Shown piece after piece: positions 5,110 to 11,171 of a stretch of 11,683 bases of DNA. Where the stretch lies: NCBI GenBank assembly GCA_030425785.1, contig JAUHYJ010000053.1, positions 1-11,683 on the forward strand, written 5' to 3'. Numbering within the stretch: position 1 is the first letter of the stretch; every line of letters begins with the position of its first letter. The position numbers and the translations under genes are program-made. A model generated the notes under the pieces. That model was not told the DNA's origin and made no database searches. It saw only the letters and a program-made list of their open reading frames with translations. This DNA comes from Acidimicrobiia bacterium. Its GTDB lineage: Bacteria; Actinomycetota; Acidimicrobiia; Acidimicrobiales; Ilumatobacteraceae.

Positions 5110-6024
5110 ATGAAGATGCGACGAACGACGGCCACCTTGGCGATCGCCGCCTTGGCCCTGACGGCCTGCAGCGGCGGTGACGACGACGACGACACTGCCG
5201 ACGAGCCGGCCACGACCGAGGAGTCCACGACCGACGAGACGAACCCGGCGACGACCACGGACGAGGAGCCCGCCGAGGAACCCGCCGATGTCTCATCGGA
5301 CGAACCTGCGTCGGAACCGGCTGACGACGACGCTGGCGAACCCGCCGACGACGACGCGAGCGACGTGGACACGGTCGACGAGCCCGCCGCCGACGAGGAG
5401 CCCGCCGCCGACGAGGAGGAGCCGGCAGCCGAGCCGGCGGACGACGGGGCGGCGATCGTCGCCAACTCGCTCTCCGACATCCCCCAGCGCTGCCGTGACC
5501 AGATGGCCGACTTCATGAGCGAGCTCGAGCCGATCGTCGAAGACGTCGACTGGTCGACGGCCACGCTCGCCGACCTCGAGCAGCTCGGCAACGACCTCGA
5601 GGCGGCCTCGACCGACTTCGCCGACCAGAGCGCCGAGGTCGGCTGCGACGACATCGAGTTCCCGAACGACAACGAGTTCGAGCTGCTCATCGAGTTCGCC
5701 GAGTCGGAGGCGCCCGGCGTGGTCGGGTACTTCGAGTTCCTCGACCAGCTCGGGATGGGCGGCGGCGACGGCGACGACGGCGACGCCGCCGGCGACCCCG
5801 GTGACCCGAGCGGCCTGCCGGGCCTCGACGTCGGGTTCAGCGACTGCTCGGAGGCGATCGACTTCCTCCAGGGCCTGATCGACACCTACGACTCGATCGG
5901 CGAGGTGCCCGCCACCGAACTGATGGCGATCAGCGGGCTCGGCTCGGTCATCGGGACGTGCACCCCCGAGCAATTCGAGTTCCTCGACAGCCCCGAGGTC
6001 AACGAGTTCCTCGCCGGGCTCTGA
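5110..6024 (+). CDS. Secreted acidic lipoprotein of unknown function
   Basis: The 304-residue protein starts with a lipoprotein signal peptide: MKMRR, a hydrophobic stretch, then LTAC with lipobox Cys20. It should be lipid-anchored outside the membrane. Residues 21-115 are low-complexity and strongly acidic (Asp/Glu/Ala/Pro/Thr), probably an extended spacer. The remainder is predicted-helical and contains Cys128, Cys179, Cys246 and Cys284. The two pairs bracket similar segments (CRDQMADFMSELEPI and CSEAIDFLQGLIDTY), separated by a Gly/Asp-rich linker at 217-232, so a duplicated disulfide domain is possible. The ATG at 5110 is preceded by gggagg with 7-nt spacing. A longer in-frame upstream extension lacks signal-peptide features. 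No known family was recognised. It is followed by a convergent gene and a strong hairpin. Confidence 0.9.
   Translation: MKMRRTTATLAIAALALTACSGGDDDDDTADEPATTEESTTDETNPATTTDEEPAEEPADVSSDEPASEPADDDAGEPADDDASDVDTVDEPAADEEPAADEEEPAAEPADDGAAIVANSLSDIPQRCRDQMADFMSELEPIVEDVDWSTATLADLEQLGNDLEAASTDFADQSAEVGCDDIEFPNDNEFELLIEFAESEAPGVVGYFEFLDQLGMGGGDGDDGDAAGDPGDPSGLPGLDVGFSDCSEAIDFLQGLIDTYDSIGEVPATELMAISGLGSVIGTCTPEQFEFLDSPEVNEFLAGL
5377..5430 (+). repeat. Stepwise-growing tandem repeat in the lipoprotein spacer
   Basis: Three consecutive units of 15, 18 and 21 bp encode DEPAA, DEEPAA and DEEEPAA (residues 90-107). Each unit has one more GAG codon than the previous. The first two share a gacgag...cccgccgcc frame at DNA level; the third is diverged (ccggcagcc). 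Replication slippage is the likely origin. Confidence 0.8.
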
Positions 6025-6032
6025 CACCCGTG

Positions 6033-6065
6033 GCCGCTCGTCGCGTCAGCGACGCGACGGGCGGC
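6033..6065. terminator. Strong bidirectional hairpin between convergent genes
   Basis: Bases 6033-6046 pair with 6052-6065 as 13 Watson-Crick pairs plus one G-T pair around a 5-nt loop (cagcg). The core is cgtcgcgt/acgcgacg. It lies 9 nt after the lipoprotein stop and overlaps the last codons of the convergent GlsB-like gene. There is no T-run on either side, as is common in high-GC actinobacteria. It fits a shared terminator. Confidence 0.6.
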
Positions 6066-6318
6066 GCGGACCACGGCCGGCGATCGCCTGCAGGACCAGC
6101 AGCAACAGCACGGCGCCCAGCGCCGCGACGCCGATCGAGCGCAGCGAGAAGTCGTCCACGCCGTCCGCGTCGATCGTCGCCATCAGCCAGCCACCGATGA
6201 TCGCGCCGAGGACGCCGACGAGCATCGTGTAGATGCAACCGGTTCGATCGTCCTTGACGATCCAACGCGCCAACCCGCCGGCGATGAGTCCGACGACGAT
6301 CCACCCGATGATGCCCAT
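6046..6318 (-). CDS. GlsB/YeaQ/YmgE family stress-response membrane protein
   Basis: The 90-residue protein has three hydrophobic segments at about residues 4-21, 27-49 and 61-80. The first two are glycine-rich (IVVGLIAGGLARWIV and MLVGVLGAIIGGWLM), the hallmark of the transglycosylase-associated/GlsB family. The tail RGPRRPSRR is basic and probably cytoplasmic. Members are small inner-membrane proteins often induced by acid, envelope or stationary-phase stress; molecular function is unknown. The ATG at 6318 has no Shine-Dalgarno site, but TACCGT lies 8 nt upstream, so it may have its own leaderless promoter. It also follows the nitroreductase gene by 21 bp and could be the last gene of a thioredoxin-nitroreductase-GlsB operon. 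Its 3' end is inside the hairpin at 6033-6065. Confidence 0.9.
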   Translation of the reverse strand: MGIIGWIVVGLIAGGLARWIVKDDRTGCIYTMLVGVLGAIIGGWLMATIDADGVDDFSLRSIGVAALGAVLLLLVLQAIAGRGPRRPSRR

Positions 6319-6326
6319 GAACGGGC

Positions 6327-6332
6327 ACGGTA
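6327..6332 (-). promoter_or_regulatory. Possible -10 hexamer of a leaderless GlsB-like promoter
   Basis: TACCGT on the minus strand is followed by 8 nt and the ATG at 6318. It lies in the 21-bp gap after the nitroreductase gene; the spacing is at the long end for a leaderless start. Confidence 0.35.
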
Positions 6333-6339
6333 GCGACCG

Positions 6340-6759
6340 TCAGCGACGGGAGAGCACGACGACCGGGATCTCGCGGTCGCCCGCCGAGCTCTCGTACTCG
6401 GCGAAGGTGGGGACGTTCGACTTCTGCGTCGCCCAGATCGTGGCGCGCTCGTCACCCTCGGCCACCCGGGCGCGGACCGGCACGGTGTCGGTGCCGACCT
6501 CGATCGACACGTCCGGCTGGGCGACGAGGTTGTGATACCAGTCGGGGTGCGTCGGGGCCCCGGCCTTCGAGCCGAAGATCGCCCACTCGCCACCGTCGAG
6601 GGGCTGATAGGCCAGCGGGTTGAGCCGTTCGGCGCCCGACTTCCGGCCCACGGTGTGCAGGACGAGCATCGGCATCCCCTCGAACATGCCGCCGCAGCGA
6701 CCACCGTTGGCACGGAATTCCTCGATGATGGTGCGGTTCCACTCGTTGACGTCGTCCAT
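6340..6759 (-). CDS. Nitroreductase family deazaflavin (F420)-dependent oxidoreductase
   Basis: The 139-residue protein matches the Ddn/F420H2-dependent reductase family. It has LHTVGRKSGAERLNPLAYQPLDGGEWAIFGSKAG (residues 34-67), where the Arg-Lys-Ser-Gly part contacts cofactor phosphate in the family, and PTHPDWYHNLVAQPDVSIEVG (69-89), the other conserved signature. Length is typical. Known members use reduced coenzyme F420 to reduce nitro compounds, quinones or enones; the in-cell substrate here is unknown. The ATG at 6759 was chosen because it precedes the conserved helix WNRTIIEEFRANGG; no strong ribosome site is seen. It lies 52 bp downstream of the thioredoxin gene and 21 bp upstream of the GlsB-like gene on the same strand, suggesting a redox/stress transcription unit. 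Confidence 0.92.
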   Translation of the reverse strand: MDDVNEWNRTIIEEFRANGGRCGGMFEGMPMLVLHTVGRKSGAERLNPLAYQPLDGGEWAIFGSKAGAPTHPDWYHNLVAQPDVSIEVGTDTVPVRARVAEGDERATIWATQKSNVPTFAEYESSAGDREIPVVVLSRR

Positions 6760-6811
6760 GCGATGAGCAACGTCCGCGACGGCCGGTCGATTCCCGGAAC
6801 CGCGACCGTCG

Positions 6812-7243
6812 TCAGCCGTGGGCGCGCAGTTCGCCGTTCACCAGCGTCCGGAGCACGTGCTCGGGCTGGGCGCCGACGACGGTGTTCACGACCTCACCGT
6901 CACGCATGAACAGCATCATCGGGATGCTGCGCGCGTCGTAGCGGGCCGCCACCGCCGGAGACCGGTCGACGTCGACCTTCACGACCTTGAGCTGCCCGGC
7001 GAAGTCGCGGCTGAGCGTCTCGAGTACGGGCGCCACCATCCGGCACGGTCCGCACCAGGCGGCCCACAGGTCGACGACCACGAGGCCGGGCGCGCGCACC
7101 GCCTCGTCGAAGTCGGCGTCGGAGGCGTCGACGAGCCAGGGCAGGTCGGCGCGGCACTGCGGGCAGCGCGGCCGGCCGGTCGCCGCGACCGGCACGCGGT
7201 TGCGAGCCCCACACGACGCGCACGTCACGATCGCCGCTGTCAC
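6812..7243 (-). CDS. Thioredoxin with N-terminal zinc ribbon (thioredoxin-2 type)
   Basis: The 143-residue protein carries two CxxC pairs at Cys8/Cys11 and Cys27/Cys30, the zinc-binding N-terminal extension of thioredoxin 2 (TrxC). A thioredoxin domain follows, with active site WCGPC (63-67) and cis-proline in SIPMM (Pro108). The protein reduces disulfides in the cytoplasm; in E. coli TrxC the zinc part tunes redox behaviour under oxidative stress. The start is GTG at 7243. It has no Shine-Dalgarno site, but TACGCT lies exactly 6 nt upstream, so the mRNA is probably leaderless. It is the first gene of the minus-strand set with the F420-type reductase and the GlsB-like protein, and is divergent from the amidase gene. 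The symbol trxC would fit but orthology was not tested. Confidence 0.93.
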   Translation of the reverse strand: MTAAIVTCASCGARNRVPVAATGRPRCPQCRADLPWLVDASDADFDEAVRAPGLVVVDLWAAWCGPCRMVAPVLETLSRDFAGQLKVVKVDVDRSPAVAARYDARSIPMMLFMRDGEVVNTVVGAQPEHVLRTLVNGELRAHG

Positions 7244-7249
7244 ACGAAC

Positions 7250-7255
7250 AGCGTA
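7250..7255 (-). promoter_or_regulatory. -10 hexamer of a leaderless thioredoxin promoter
   Basis: TACGCT on the minus strand is followed by 6 nt and the GTG at 7243, with no ribosome site between. It is the same hexamer and spacing as at the DUF169 gene. No clear -35 is visible. Confidence 0.5.
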
Positions 7256-7293
7256 CCGAGCGGCGCACGCGGGCCCGAGCGCAGGTGTGCCGG

Positions 7294-7322
7294 TTGACGA
7301 TCGGACGACCCGGCGGCAACCT
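7294..7322 (+). promoter_or_regulatory. Weak candidate promoter for the amidase gene
   Basis: TTGACG (7294-7299) is a good -35 match. Seventeen nt later, CAACCT (7317-7322) is a poor -10 lacking the first T. Transcription would begin near 7329, just upstream of the gggagg ribosome site at 7331-7336. Confidence 0.25.
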
Positions 7323-7340
7323 GTGCGTTCGGGAGGCTCG

Positions 7341-8783
7341 ATGAACGAACTGCATTGGTGGACGGCCTATGGCCTCGCCGACGCGATCCGAGGTCGTGAG
7401 GTGTCCGCGCGCGAAGCGCTCGAGCACCAGGTCGGCCGGATCGAGGCGCTCGACGGGCCGATCAACGCCGTCGTCCGGTTCGACCTCGACCGTGCGCGCG
7501 CCGACGCCGCCGAGGCCGACGCCGCCATCGCCCGCGGCGACGAGCTCGGCCCGCTGCACGGTGTGCCGATCACCGTCAAGGACTCGTACCAGACCGCAGG
7601 CTGCGTCACGACGTCAGGCGCGCCCGAGCTCGCCGACTACGTGCCCACCGAGGACGCCTGGCCCGTCCGCAAGCTGCGTGAGGCCGGCGCCGTCATCGTC
7701 GGCAAGACCAACCTGCCGATCTGGGCCGGCGACATCCAGAGCTTCAACGAGGTCTACGGCACCACGAACAACCCCCACGACGTCACCCGCACGGCCGGGG
7801 GGTCGTCGGGTGGGTCGGCGGCGGCGTTGGCGATGGGCTTCACGCCGCTCGAGCTCGGATCGGACATCGGCGGGTCGATCCGGGTCCCCGCCCACTACTG
7901 CGGGGTCAAGGGTCACAAGCCGAGCTACGGCATCGTGCCGGGCCACGGGCAGATCCCCGGCATGCCCGGCACGCTCACCCAGGCCGACCTCGCCGTCACC
8001 GGCCCGATGGCGCGTTCGGCGCGCGACCTCGAGAACGTGCTGAAGATCCTCGCGGGACCCGACCGCTGGAACACGCCCGCGTGGCGGCTCGACCTGCCGG
8101 AACGTCCGATCGACGACTTCTCGCAGCTCCGCATCGCCGCCTGGCTCGACGACCCGTACTGCCCGGTCGACGCGTCGACGCGCCGCGTGCTCGGTGCACT
8201 CGTCGAGGCGATCGAGTCCCACGGCGGCCGGGTCGACGTCGACGCCCGACCCGCCTTCACGCTCGAGAAGGTCGACCGGGTCTTCAAGGAGCTGCTGTTC
8301 GCGGCGCTCTCGGGCGAGTTCTCGCCGACCCAGCTCGACGACATGGCCCGGCTCGAGGGCGACGACCCGCCGACGCACGCGGCCAGGTCGGCCGCGGCCC
8401 GACACCGGGCCTGGCTGTCGAACAACGAGCGTCGTCTCCAGATCCGCGAGCGGTGGCGCGAGTTCTTCCGGGACGTCGACGTCATCTTGATGCCGGTCCA
8501 GCCGCGCGCCGCGATCCCCCACGACCACTCGATGCCGCAATGGGCGCGCACGATCGACATCGACGGCGTCGAGCGGCCGTACCTCGACCTGTTCGGCTGG
8601 ACGGGTCCGGCAGGCGCGGGCTACCTCCCGTCGACCGTGGTACCGGCCGGCGTCGGCGACGACGGCCTGCCGATCGGTGTGCAGGTCATCGGCCCGTACC
8701 TCCACGACATCACCACGATCCGTGCCGCCCGGCTCATCTCGAAGCTGTGCGGTGGGCCACCCCGGCCGCAGCTCGCGCTCTGA
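7341..8783 (+). CDS. Amidase signature family hydrolase
   Basis: The 480-residue protein is a full-length amidase-signature enzyme. The Ser-cisSer-Lys triad is visible: Lys80 in [14 protein letters not shown], the cis-serine within [12 protein letters not shown] (153-164), and nucleophile Ser179 in [20 protein letters not shown]. The region [20 protein letters not shown] near residues 41-60 is also standard. The C-terminal part has [22 protein letters not shown], the usual substrate-pocket strand. The family hydrolyses amides ranging from small amides and fatty acid amides to aryl esters. No gatB or gatC neighbours are present, so a role as GatA in tRNA amidation is unlikely. The ATG at 7341 has a good gggagg site 4 nt upstream. 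No signal peptide is seen. It converges with the LLM-type gene, the two stops being 7 bp apart. Confidence 0.93.
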   Translation: MNELHWWTAYGLADAIRGREVSAREALEHQVGRIEALDGPINAVVRFDLDRARADAAEADAAIARGDELGPLHGVPITVKDSYQTAGCVTTSGAPELADYVPTEDAWPVRKLREAGAVIVGKTNLPIWAGDIQSFNEVYGTTNNPHDVTRTAGGSSGGSAAALAMGFTPLELGSDIGGSIRVPAHYCGVKGHKPSYGIVPGHGQIPGMPGTLTQADLAVTGPMARSARDLENVLKILAGPDRWNTPAWRLDLPERPIDDFSQLRIAAWLDDPYCPVDASTRRVLGALVEAIESHGGRVDVDARPAFTLEKVDRVFKELLFAALSGEFSPTQLDDMARLEGDDPPTHAARSAAARHRAWLSNNERRLQIRERWREFFRDVDVILMPVQPRAAIPHDHSMPQWARTIDIDGVERPYLDLFGWTGPAGAGYLPSTVVPAGVGDDGLPIGVQVIGPYLHDITTIRAARLISKLCGGPPRPQLAL

Positions 8784-8790
8784 TCCGGTG

Positions 8791-9699
8791 TCAGGCGGCC
8801 GCGCGCAGCGCGGCGCGCGTCGCCGCCGTCTCGTCGGGGTTGCCACCCATCACGACCGCGGTGAAGTCGGTGGCGCCGGCGGTGGCGATCGCGCCGAGGC
8901 CCTCGACCACCTGGTCGTGCGACCCGATCAGCGAGATGTCCTCGACGCCGTGGACGCCCTCGATGTCGAGCATCGCACGGTACGACGGCAGCTCGGCGTA
9001 GTTCGCGAGGATCGCACCGACGAAGTCGCGAGCCGGCTGCGGGTCGTCGGTGACCCAGACCGGGAGGCTGCACACGATCCGGGGCGTGGCGCGGCCGGCT
9101 TCCGCGGCCGCCTCGTCGATGATCGGCTTGATCTGCTGCTCGATCGTGCGCGGGCCGACGCACCACAGGATCGTCCCCTCGGTGCGCCGACCCGCCAGGC
9201 GCAACATCTGCTCACCGAGCGCCGCGAGCATCACGGCGGGAGGATCGGTCGTCGGCCGTGCACCCTCGCCGACGTAGCTGAAGACGTCACCCTCGTGGTC
9301 CGCGGCGCCGGTCGTGAGCAGGGGCAGCAGCACGTCGAGGTAGTCGGCCATGTGACGGATCGGACGCTCCCACGTCATGCGGTAGCGGTCCTCGACCACG
9401 GGTCGGTGCGACAACCCGATGCCCAGGACGAACCTGCCGCCCGACGCCGCCTGCGCCGTGAGCGCGGACGCCGCCATGGCGTGCGGGTGCCGCGGCCACG
9501 TCGGGACGACGGCGGTACCGAGCTCGATCGACGAGGTGGATCGGCCGGCGAGCCCGAGCGCCGCCTGCGCATCGACCAAGGCGGTCTGGGCCAACCACAT
9601 GCTCGCGAAGCCGTCGGCCTCCGCCGCGACCGCGGTCTCGACGATCGAGCCGAGATCCGGCTGCACGAGTTGGTCGGAGGCGTTGATCCCGATGCGCAT
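8791..9699 (-). CDS. LLM-class F420-dependent oxidoreductase
   Basis: The 302-residue protein has the luciferase-like monooxygenase TIM-barrel pattern: MRIGINAS at the first strand, ADGFASMWLAQTALVDAQAALGLA (28-51), IELGTAVVPTWPRHPHAMA (58-76), GGRFVLGIGLSH (87-98) and PAVMLAALGEQMLRLAGRRTEGTILWCVGP (154-183). The blocks resemble the actinobacterial F420-dependent (MSMEG-type) subgroup more than FMN enzymes, though cofactor choice is inferred. Substrate is unknown. The ATG at 9699 is preferred over an in-frame GTG at 9717 because it gives the standard MRIGIN start and has TACGGT exactly 6 nt upstream, suggesting leaderless translation. The alternative start would put that hexamer inside the coding region. 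It is divergent from the RNA phosphodiesterase gene and convergent with the amidase. Confidence 0.9.
   Translation of the reverse strand: MRIGINASDQLVQPDLGSIVETAVAAEADGFASMWLAQTALVDAQAALGLAGRSTSSIELGTAVVPTWPRHPHAMAASALTAQAASGGRFVLGIGLSHRPVVEDRYRMTWERPIRHMADYLDVLLPLLTTGAADHEGDVFSYVGEGARPTTDPPAVMLAALGEQMLRLAGRRTEGTILWCVGPRTIEQQIKPIIDEAAAEAGRATPRIVCSLPVWVTDDPQPARDFVGAILANYAELPSYRAMLDIEGVHGVEDISLIGSHDQVVEGLGAIATAGATDFTAVVMGGNPDETAATRAALRAAA
8794..8827 (+). terminator. Possible hairpin after the amidase gene
   Basis: Two stacked 6-bp stems are possible: 8794-8799 with 8822-8827, and gcgcgc 8801-8806 with 8813-8818. They begin 11 nt past the amidase stop, inside the C-terminal alanine-rich codons of the convergent gene. 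There is no T-tract, and such GC-rich Ala/Arg codons often look palindromic, so this is tentative. Confidence 0.3.
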
Positions 9700-9705
9700 G
9701 GGGCC

Positions 9706-9711
9706 ACCGTA
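9706..9711 (-). promoter_or_regulatory. -10 hexamer of a leaderless LLM oxidoreductase promoter
   Basis: TACGGT on the minus strand is followed by 6 nt (ggcccc) and the ATG at 9699. There is no Shine-Dalgarno site. The spacing supports this ATG over the upstream GTG. Confidence 0.5.
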
Positions 9712-9762
9712 CGGCACCCGGCCGACGGGTCACGATGCGACGAGACGCCTCGGTCACCACGA

Positions 9763-9789
9763 ACCGGCGGCCGGTGCGCCATCATGGCG
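9763..9789. repeat. Two adjacent 13-bp palindromes upstream of the phosphodiesterase gene
   Basis: accgg-cgg-ccggt (9763-9775) and cgccat-c-atggcg (9777-9789) are each perfect dyads with odd centres, separated by one base. They lie 19-46 bp before the ATG at 9809, in the divergent space with the LLM gene. They may be regulator sites or a leader hairpin pair; no promoter boxes were found with confidence. Confidence 0.6.
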
Positions 9790-9808
9790 GGATGCCACGG
9801 GAGACCGG

Positions 9809-10336
9809 ATGACGAGGCTCTTCGTCGCTGCCTGGCCGGGTACGGATGCGCACGACGCGCTCGCCGGCCTGCCCCGACCGGACGACGAACCCGGCGTCCG
9901 CTGGGTCCGGCCCGCCAACTGGCACGTCACGCTGCGGTTCATCGGCGACGCCGACACCGGCGAGGTGGTCGAACGGTGCGCGAACGCCGTGTTCCCGCAC
10001 GCGGTCGCCCGACTCGGACCGGTGGTCGAGCGCCTCGATCGACGTCAGATCATCGTGCCGGTCGACGGCGTCGACGATCTGGCCGCCGCGGTCCGCCGCG
10101 TCACCAACGGGCTCGGTGAGCCGACGCGTCGACCGTTCCTCGGGCACCTGACCATCGCACGCACGAAGCCGGGTGCGACCTCGTCCGCGATCGGCACACC
10201 GATCGAGACGCAGTTCGCGATCGACGAGATCGCACTCGTTGCGAGCGACCTGACACCGAACGGCGCCGTGTACACGACGGTGGCGACGTTCCCCACCCGT
10301 GACGTGATCACCGTGCGCGCGCCACGAACTCGATGA
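9809..10336 (+). CDS. thpR: RNA 2',3'-cyclic phosphodiesterase (2H family, LigT/ThpR-like)
   Basis: The 175-residue protein shows both HxTx motifs of the 2H phosphoesterase superfamily, His39-Val-Thr-Leu (WHVTLRFIGD) and His113-Leu-Thr-Ile (LGHLTIARTK), and starts with the usual RLFVAAWP strand. Such enzymes open 2',3'-cyclic phosphate ends of RNA or tRNA halves; some show 2'-5' RNA ligase activity in vitro. The protein should be cytoplasmic. The ATG at 9809 has gggaga 4 nt upstream, a slightly short spacing. Its 3' end overlaps the convergent alpha/beta hydrolase gene by 29 bp, so the last nine sense codons and the stop are also coding on the other strand. The C-terminal tail VRAPRTR may have been added by this overlap. 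Confidence 0.92.
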   Translation: MTRLFVAAWPGTDAHDALAGLPRPDDEPGVRWVRPANWHVTLRFIGDADTGEVVERCANAVFPHAVARLGPVVERLDRRQIIVPVDGVDDLAAAVRRVTNGLGEPTRRPFLGHLTIARTKPGATSSAIGTPIETQFAIDEIALVASDLTPNGAVYTTVATFPTRDVITVRAPRTR

Positions 10337-11159
10337 CCGCGGCGTTGAACGCGTCGTTCTTGTCGCCGGCCACCATGTGACCCGCTTCGGCCACGTCGAC
10401 GACTTCGGCCTGTGGGACCAGTTCGAGCAACTCGCGCACCCCCTCCTCGCTGACGATGTCGCTCATCCGTCCGCGTACCAGCAGGGTCGGGATGTCGACG
10501 CGCCGGGCTGCGTCGGTGAGGCGATCGTGGTGGACGAGCCCGCCCTGGCCGTCGACGCCCTCGTGGTTGCCCAACCAGCGCGGGTCCCAGTGCCAGTACC
10601 AGCGGCCGTCGCCCCGCTGGCGGAGGTTCTTCGCCAGCCCTGACAGATCGGTCGGGCGTGGCCGGTGCGGGATGAACGCGGCGATCGAGTCGGCGGCGTC
10701 CTCGAGGGAGTCGAACCCGCGCATCCCCGCCCGCATGAACGCCTGGATCTTCTGGCGGCCCTCGACTTCGATGCGCGGCGTGACATCGACCAGGACGAGC
10801 GCCGTGGCGATCGGCTCGCTGCTCTCGCCCACCGCCACCAGGCTCGCGAGCCCGCCGAGCGACGCCCCGACGAGGGTCGGAGGCCGCCCGAGCGACGACG
10901 CGATCGAACCCACGTCGGCAGCGAAGCGCGTCATGTCGTACGTGCCGTCCGGCGACCAGTCGCTGTGTCCGTGCCCGCGGAGGTCGATCGAGATCGCGAA
11001 GTTGCCGGCGGCGGCGAGTTGCGTCGCCGCGCTGCCCCACGCGTGCCGCGTCTGGCCGCCACCGTGCAGGAGGAGGACGGGCGGGTCGGCTTCGTCACCG
11101 TAGAGGTCGGCGGCGAGGCGGAGCCCGGCGCCGGGCAGCATGACGGTGGTCGGCTCCAT
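10308..11159 (-). CDS. Alpha/beta hydrolase
   Basis: The 283-residue protein has the alpha/beta hydrolase core. VLLLHGGGQTRHAW (28-41) forms the oxyanion-hole strand. IDLRGHGHSDWSPDGTYDMTRFAADV (58-83) follows. The nucleophile elbow is VGASLGG with Ser100. Asp234 (RGRMSDIVS) and His261 (EAGHMVAGDKNDAFNAAVIEF) complete the triad. The cap region around 135-215 is Trp/Arg rich (GDGRWYWHWDPRWL), as in epoxide-hydrolase or haloalkane-dehalogenase-like and bromoperoxidase-like relatives, so the substrate cannot be set. No signal peptide is present. The ATG at 11159 has no ribosome site but TAGCTT lies 6 nt upstream. It follows the FtsK-like gene by 9 bp on the same strand, so it may be read from both its own promoter and read-through. 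The 3' end overlaps thpR. Confidence 0.93.
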   Translation of the reverse strand: MEPTTVMLPGAGLRLAADLYGDEADPPVLLLHGGGQTRHAWGSAATQLAAAGNFAISIDLRGHGHSDWSPDGTYDMTRFAADVGSIASSLGRPPTLVGASLGGLASLVAVGESSEPIATALVLVDVTPRIEVEGRQKIQAFMRAGMRGFDSLEDAADSIAAFIPHRPRPTDLSGLAKNLRQRGDGRWYWHWDPRWLGNHEGVDGQGGLVHHDRLTDAARRVDIPTLLVRGRMSDIVSEEGVRELLELVPQAEVVDVAEAGHMVAGDKNDAFNAAVIEFVARAR

Positions 11160-11165
11160 GGCCGG

Positions 11166-11171
11166 AAGCTA
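11166..11171 (-). promoter_or_regulatory. -10 hexamer of a leaderless hydrolase promoter, overlapping the upstream stop codon
   Basis: TAGCTT on the minus strand ends 6 nt before the ATG at 11159. Its first three bases are the TAG stop of the upstream FtsK-like gene. No -35 was seen, and because a stop codon supplies the TA by chance, this is the weakest-supported of the N6 cases. Confidence 0.35.

Noticed and set aside
7341..8783. GatA subunit of the tRNA amidotransferase
   Set aside because: No gatB or gatC is adjacent, and amidase-signature proteins of many functions share these motifs.
7614..8846. 410-residue minus-strand open frame opposite the amidase
   Set aside because: The plus-strand amidase has all catalytic motifs; this frame is a low-complexity Arg/Asp/Val shadow with no recognisable fold.
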